Below are positions 62,463 through 64,000 of a DNA stretch of 64,000 nucleotides, piece by piece. The position numbers and the translations under genes were made by a program. Positions within the stretch are counted from its first letter, which is position 1, and the number at the start of each line of letters is the position of its first letter. The notes below the pieces were generated by a model. The model made no database searches. It saw nothing but the letters and a program-made list of their open reading frames with translations, and was not told the origin of the DNA. Where the stretch lies: the NCBI RefSeq assembly GCF_027924145.1, contig NZ_BRVP01000001.1, positions 62,001 through 126,000 of the forward strand, written 5' to 3'. This stretch comes from Neptunitalea chrysea. GTDB lineage: Bacteria > Bacteroidota > Bacteroidia > Flavobacteriales > Flavobacteriaceae.

Positions 62463-62548
62463 GCTCGAGTGGTGGAATTGGTAGACACGCTGGACTTAAA
62501 ATCCAGTGATCAGTAATGGTCGTGCGGGTTCAAGTCCCGCCTCGAGTA
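62463..62548 (+). tRNA. tRNA-Leu (anticodon UAA), copy 1
   Basis: An 86-base type II tRNA: acceptor GCTCGAG / CTCGAGT (one G-U pair), anticodon stem CTGGA / TCCAG around loop CTTAAAA, a long variable arm TGATCAGTAATGGTCGT, and T arm GCGGGTTCAAGTCCCGC. Identical in sequence to copy 2. CCA not encoded. Confidence 0.97.
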
Positions 62549-62552
62549 CAAA

Positions 62553-62584
62553 AAAGCCTTGTCGGTTTTGACGAGGCTTTTTTT
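62553..62584 (+). terminator. Terminator after tRNA-Leu copy 1
   Basis: Stem AAAGCCTTGTC / GACGAGGCTTT with one G-U pair, loop GGTTTT, then T run. Confidence 0.88.
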
Positions 62585-62637
62585 CTATTTTAAAGCAGCT
62601 TTTTAAAAGAGGTTATACATTTATATATACAATATTC

Positions 62638-62723
62638 GCTCGAGTGGTGGAATTGGTAGACACGCTGGACTTAAAATCCAGTGATCAGTAATGGTCGTGC
62701 GGGTTCAAGTCCCGCCTCGAGTA
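62638..62723 (+). tRNA. tRNA-Leu (anticodon UAA), copy 2
   Basis: Identical over 86 bases to the copy at 62463, with one extra matching base upstream and CAAAA downstream. It has its own terminator and an AT-rich 5' spacer of 89 bases. Its promoter is not clear, and it may depend on readthrough of the first terminator. Confidence 0.97.
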
Positions 62724-62726
62724 CAA

Positions 62727-62758
62727 AAGCCTTATCATTTTTTTGATAAGGTTTTTTT
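62727..62758 (+). terminator. Terminator after tRNA-Leu copy 2
   Basis: Stem AAGCCTTATC / GATAAGGTTT with a T-rich loop and a T run after it. Confidence 0.85.
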
Positions 62759-62819
62759 GTTTTCTTTCTCCTTACGTATTTATATGTTTAGAATACTGTT
62801 AAATAGGTATTTATGATTA

Positions 62820-62835
62820 TACCCCGTATAGGGTA
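62820..62835. repeat. Short inverted repeat TACCC/GGGTA
   Basis: TACCC CGTATA GGGTA in the intergenic region between the tRNAs and the interrupted gene. A second inverted repeat, AATTCAC (62876) and GTGAATT (62902), follows. Possible operator or leader structure; no other feature seen in 62760-62973. Confidence 0.35.
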
Positions 62836-62973
62836 TGTATTCGTTTTAATAAAATTGGAATTTTGAGAAGTACGTAATTCACAATCGATTTTGTAGCTAC
62901 AGTGAATTGTTTACAAAGGTGTTTCCGAAAAGCCTTAAATAGAGTAGGACTCAATTTTCTAAAACTTTTTATT

Positions 62974-63240
62974 ATGACAGATGTAATGGTATGAGCGTAT
63001 ACTCCTTATACTTCCGATATTTCAAGTGAGGCATCAGCGGCCTTTAAAACAGCATTAAAAGATTTTGTAGGGGTAACCTATACTCCGGTAGCGGTATCAT
63101 CGCAAGTGGTTCATGGTGTTAATTACAAGTTTTTCTGTAATACGTCAACTCCTGAGTTTGTGATGGGAGAAGGGGCTGCCATTGTAAGCATTTTTGCTTT
63201 AAACGGTTCGGCGCATATTACTCATATTCAAACGCTTTAA
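62974..63240 (+). pseudogene. Small cystatin-like protein gene interrupted by in-frame TGA
   Basis: An 89-codon frame from ATG 62974 to TAA 63238-63240, broken only by a TGA at codon 7 (62992-62994). After it the frame is open and protein-like: AYTPYTSDISSEASAAFKTA, FVGVTYTPVAVSSQVVHGVN, YKFFCNTSTPEF, ending GSAHITHIQTL. The pattern recalls small cystatin-like proteins of gut and environmental bacteria (memory, not search), where the position corresponding to TGA is typically Trp; TGG to TGA is one base. No usable start lies just after the TGA. It is nonsense-mutated, readthrough-dependent, or a sequence error. The next gene follows 11 bases later. Confidence 0.6.
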
Positions 63241-63251
63241 ACTGAATTATT

Positions 63252-63917
63252 ATGCAAGGAATCCCGATTGCCGTTAAGAACGTTACGGTCTATGCGTATT
63301 TTAATCCGTTAGAGCCGTTAGAAGAAGTGATTCTTACAGGAGCCACAGGAACGTATACCGTTGGAACTTTAATGACCAGCGTATTTTACAATTTAGACTT
63401 GAATGCCGATGGGAAGTTTCAGAATCCTTTAAGTATTCACGGTGCCTATTATGCGGTATGTGAAACAGCTGATGGAAAAACCATAAAAACAGAATGGATG
63501 TATTGTATAGATAATTCTTTAGCAGCAAAATTCGGTCGTACCGTTACATTAGGAAAACCTGCTACTGAAGATGTGCTGCATACCAGTATAGGATTAGGTA
63601 TGATAGACCCATCTGATTATATCAGATTAACTCCGTTAGCAGGTATCACCGTAAGTCAGAGATTTCCTGGGATAACTCCATTATCCAGAACTATTATTAT
63701 GAATGGCGAGGGGTATGTTATCACTACTCGTTTTGGAACACCGCATTTAATGGGTATTGAGGTAGATAGTGGAGATCGTGTTTCCAGCTTAGTGCTAGGG
63801 GCGCAAAATATTTCTATAACGGCAAAAACACCTTCAGGAGATACTCATACGCAGTTTGGTTTAACAACCATTTCGGCAGGCGAACCGGCTATCTTTTTAA
63901 AATTACTTGAGGCTTGA
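63252..63917 (+). CDS. Unknown 221-residue protein downstream of the interrupted gene
   Basis: A 221-residue, probably soluble, beta-rich protein with no signal peptide or membrane segment. I do not recognise a family. Visible features are a strand-rich N-terminal half (IPIAVKNVTVYAYFNPLEPL, GTYTVGTLMTSVFYNLDLNA), a YYAVCETADG segment, and a C-terminal half with TPLSRTIIMNGEGYVITTRF and a final AISAGEPAIFLKLLEA-like end (reads TTISAGEPAIFLKLLEA). It lies 11 bases after the cystatin-like frame, so the two probably formed an operon. Codon use looks less A+T skewed than neighbours by eye. A terminator follows. Confidence 0.7.
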   Translation: MQGIPIAVKNVTVYAYFNPLEPLEEVILTGATGTYTVGTLMTSVFYNLDLNADGKFQNPLSIHGAYYAVCETADGKTIKTEWMYCIDNSLAAKFGRTVTLGKPATEDVLHTSIGLGMIDPSDYIRLTPLAGITVSQRFPGITPLSRTIIMNGEGYVITTRFGTPHLMGIEVDSGDRVSSLVLGAQNISITAKTPSGDTHTQFGLTTISAGEPAIFLKLLEA

Positions 63918-63949
63918 TTTAAAATGCATTTAATAATAACTTGTTAAAG

Positions 63950-63987
63950 TTAACCTCGGCATTGTTTGTGGCGGGGTTAATTTTTTT
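63950..63987 (+). terminator. Rho-independent terminator after the 221-residue gene
   Basis: Stem TTAACCTCG / CGGGGTTAA with G-U pairing, followed by seven T residues. Nothing else is seen up to the window end. Confidence 0.75.
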
Positions 63988-64000
63988 GAATTATTGTTGT

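Noticed and set aside
62991-63030. ATG at 62991 as an alternative start of the cystatin-like gene
   Set aside because: It is in another frame and ends after about a dozen codons.
1-64000. CRISPR array, insertion sequence, rRNA operon or integrative element
   Set aside because: No regularly spaced repeats, transposase, rRNA or integrase sequence was seen.

Overview
The window is an AT-rich chromosomal segment from a member of the Bacteroidota, almost certainly family Flavobacteriaceae. The evidence is the gene content: SprA, PorP/SprF and a PorG-like protein of the type IX secretion system (T9SS) and gliding machinery, a RemB-like protein, Bacteroidota-type paired cytochrome oxidase subunit III genes, and a PiT-PhoU fusion. 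Promoters also fit, because -7 elements of the form TAnnTTTG recur upstream of genes. Species was not determined. The segment reads as mostly core genome. No insertion sequence, CRISPR array, rRNA or prophage was seen.

Layout. 1-6.3 kb: the 3' three quarters of sprA, then gcvH and a VanZ-like gene. 6.3-10.4 kb: three consecutive genes sharing a TonB C-terminal-like domain (tonB, a TonB-like paralogue, and a RemB/Wzi-like outer-membrane barrel with that domain at its N terminus), with a decayed duplicate of the second gene's 5' end between the first two. 10.4-11.6 kb: a DUF2891 lipoprotein. 11.7-16.9 kb: heme O synthase, two subunit III genes, a subunit IV gene and assembly factors of a heme-copper oxidase (SCO, a cysteine-less SCO-like paralogue, DUF420, a small CxxC membrane protein). 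17-19.6 kb: TolC plus an RND-type adaptor. 19.6-19.9 kb: an intergenic region with a candidate structured small RNA or leader. 19.9-26 kb: tsaB, a DUF255 thioredoxin-like protein, a PiT phosphate transporter and an Nfu scaffold. 26.4-32.2 kb: PorP/SprF, a SIMPL protein, a LytS/LytR-type two-component pair and a gamma-carbonic anhydrase.

32.2-40.1 kb is a long minus-strand envelope block: murI, two Skp/OmpH genes, bamA, uppS, porG-like, nadK and a CBS protein. 40.2-47.1 kb runs on the plus strand: pdxJ, an alpha/beta hydrolase, an SGNH lipoprotein, a small membrane protein, then tig-clpP-clpX. 47.4-59.5 kb is mostly minus strand: an OmpA/PD40 protein, a GH3-family enzyme, AsmA-like, a queuosine precursor transporter, SppA, a TrmH-type methyltransferase and DUF1573, with plus-strand DUF2797, a small membrane protein and a FolK-deoxynucleoside kinase fusion between them. 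59.6-64 kb: mutS, tRNA-Gly(GCC), two identical tRNA-Leu(UAA) genes, and a short accessory-looking pair. That pair is a small cystatin-like gene interrupted by an in-frame TGA and a 221-residue protein I do not recognise.

How the genes fit together. Most of the window concerns building and exporting through the envelope: BamA and Skp assemble barrels, UppS and MurI feed peptidoglycan, SprA/PorG/PorP belong to T9SS, and TonB energises outer-membrane uptake. A second theme is respiratory oxidase biogenesis and a third is protein quality control (Tig, ClpP, ClpX, SppA). The parts most worth a second look are the TonB-domain cluster with its decayed leader copy, the structured leader before tsaB, the cysteine-less SCO paralogue, and the interrupted gene pair beside the duplicated tRNA-Leu genes.
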